Shown: piece by piece, positions 5,490-5,513 of the stretch
Layout: every line of letters starts with the position of its first letter
How positions within the stretch are numbered: position 1 is the stretch's first letter
Assembly (NCBI GenBank): GCA_902773045.1
Contig: CACYDE010000058.1
Span: forward strand, 1 to 5,513
Length of the DNA stretch: 5,513 bases
Direction of reading: 5' to 3'
DNA from: an uncultured Ruminococcus sp.
Lineage (GTDB): Bacteria; Bacillota; Clostridia; Oscillospirales; Acutalibacteraceae
Translations under genes and position numbers: made by a program
Notes under the pieces: generated by a model
The model's input: the letters and a program-made list of their open reading frames with translations, nothing else
Database searches by the model: none
Told to the model about the DNA's origin: nothing

Positions 5490-5513
5490 ATGAAAACAAT
5501 ACAAATAAGCAAA
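5490..5513 (+). CDS. Start of a plus-strand gene, truncated by the window end
   Basis: Only eight codons are visible (MKTIQISK). The start is supported by GGAGG (5478-5482), the strongest Shine-Dalgarno site in the window, 7 nt before the ATG, and by a well-spaced promoter at 5385-5413. It is divergent from the GH13 gene. The product cannot be inferred from eight residues. Confidence 0.6.

Larger units (their letters stand above)
5348..5513 (+). other. Unexplained open frame without a standard start codon (possible small or decayed gene)
   Basis: This plus-strand frame is open from the TAA at 5330-5332 to the window end, about 60 codons in very AT-rich DNA where stops should be frequent. From 5348 it reads VKIKLSLENPNF and continues with a hydrophilic, protein-like composition including SDSKISEFFTDY and TIRRFLNEN. 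AAGGA (5336-5340) lies 7 nt before 5348, the right distance for a ribosome site, yet the codon there is GTA rather than GTG or ATG. The only in-frame ATG before the next gene's start (5420) has no ribosome site. It could be a gene with a mutated or non-standard start, a remnant, or chance. It overlaps the next gene in another frame. I recognise no family. Confidence 0.3.

Overview
The window looks like a chromosomal segment from an anaerobic, polysaccharide-degrading Clostridia, most like Ruminococcus and its relatives in the Oscillospiraceae. This is inferred from three things: a calcium/pectate-binding-type beta-helix lipoprotein with a Gly/Met-rich tail, a cytoplasmic GH13 alpha-glucan enzyme, and moderate-GC genes separated by very AT-rich spacers with Gram-positive promoters and strong Shine-Dalgarno sites. 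No mobile element, CRISPR array, tRNA or rRNA gene was seen.

Layout. Positions 1-110 hold a compact, hairpin-rich element that does not look like an ordinary gene. A small minus-strand gene (134-487) encodes a 117-residue protein with a zinc ribbon at each end. After a spacer and a strong two-part inverted repeat (622-679), a minus-strand gene (711-2750) encodes a 679-residue lipoprotein of the Cthe_2159 / DUF4353 'carbohydrate-binding domain' type. Its upstream region (2766-2883) carries a -10 box without a good -35, next to a near-perfect array of six TTAACT-like hexamers. A rho-independent-type terminator (2884-2923) closes the next minus-strand gene (2933-4810), a 625-residue GH13 enzyme of the neopullulanase/cyclomaltodextrinase kind with all catalytic residues present. 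A long AT-rich divergent spacer (4811-5489) follows. It holds a near-consensus minus-strand promoter that would give the GH13 gene a leader of about 255 nt, and a plus-strand promoter for a gene that starts at 5490 and runs off the window.

How the parts may work together. The lipoprotein would sit on the outer face of the membrane and probably binds polysaccharide or a related acidic ligand. The GH13 enzyme has no signal peptide and would process imported maltodextrins in the cytoplasm. Each gene has its own terminator and promoter region, so they are neighbours rather than one operon. However, the two upstream regions share a 16-base motif, GTTGACnTTAACTTTA, with 15 of 16 identities. This hints at a common regulator or at convergent promoter sequence. 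The most interesting signals are therefore regulatory: the hexamer array, the shared motif, the structured GH13 leader, and an open reading frame with a GTA where a start codon would be expected, overlapping the last gene. No clearly undescribed system can be demonstrated from this window alone.
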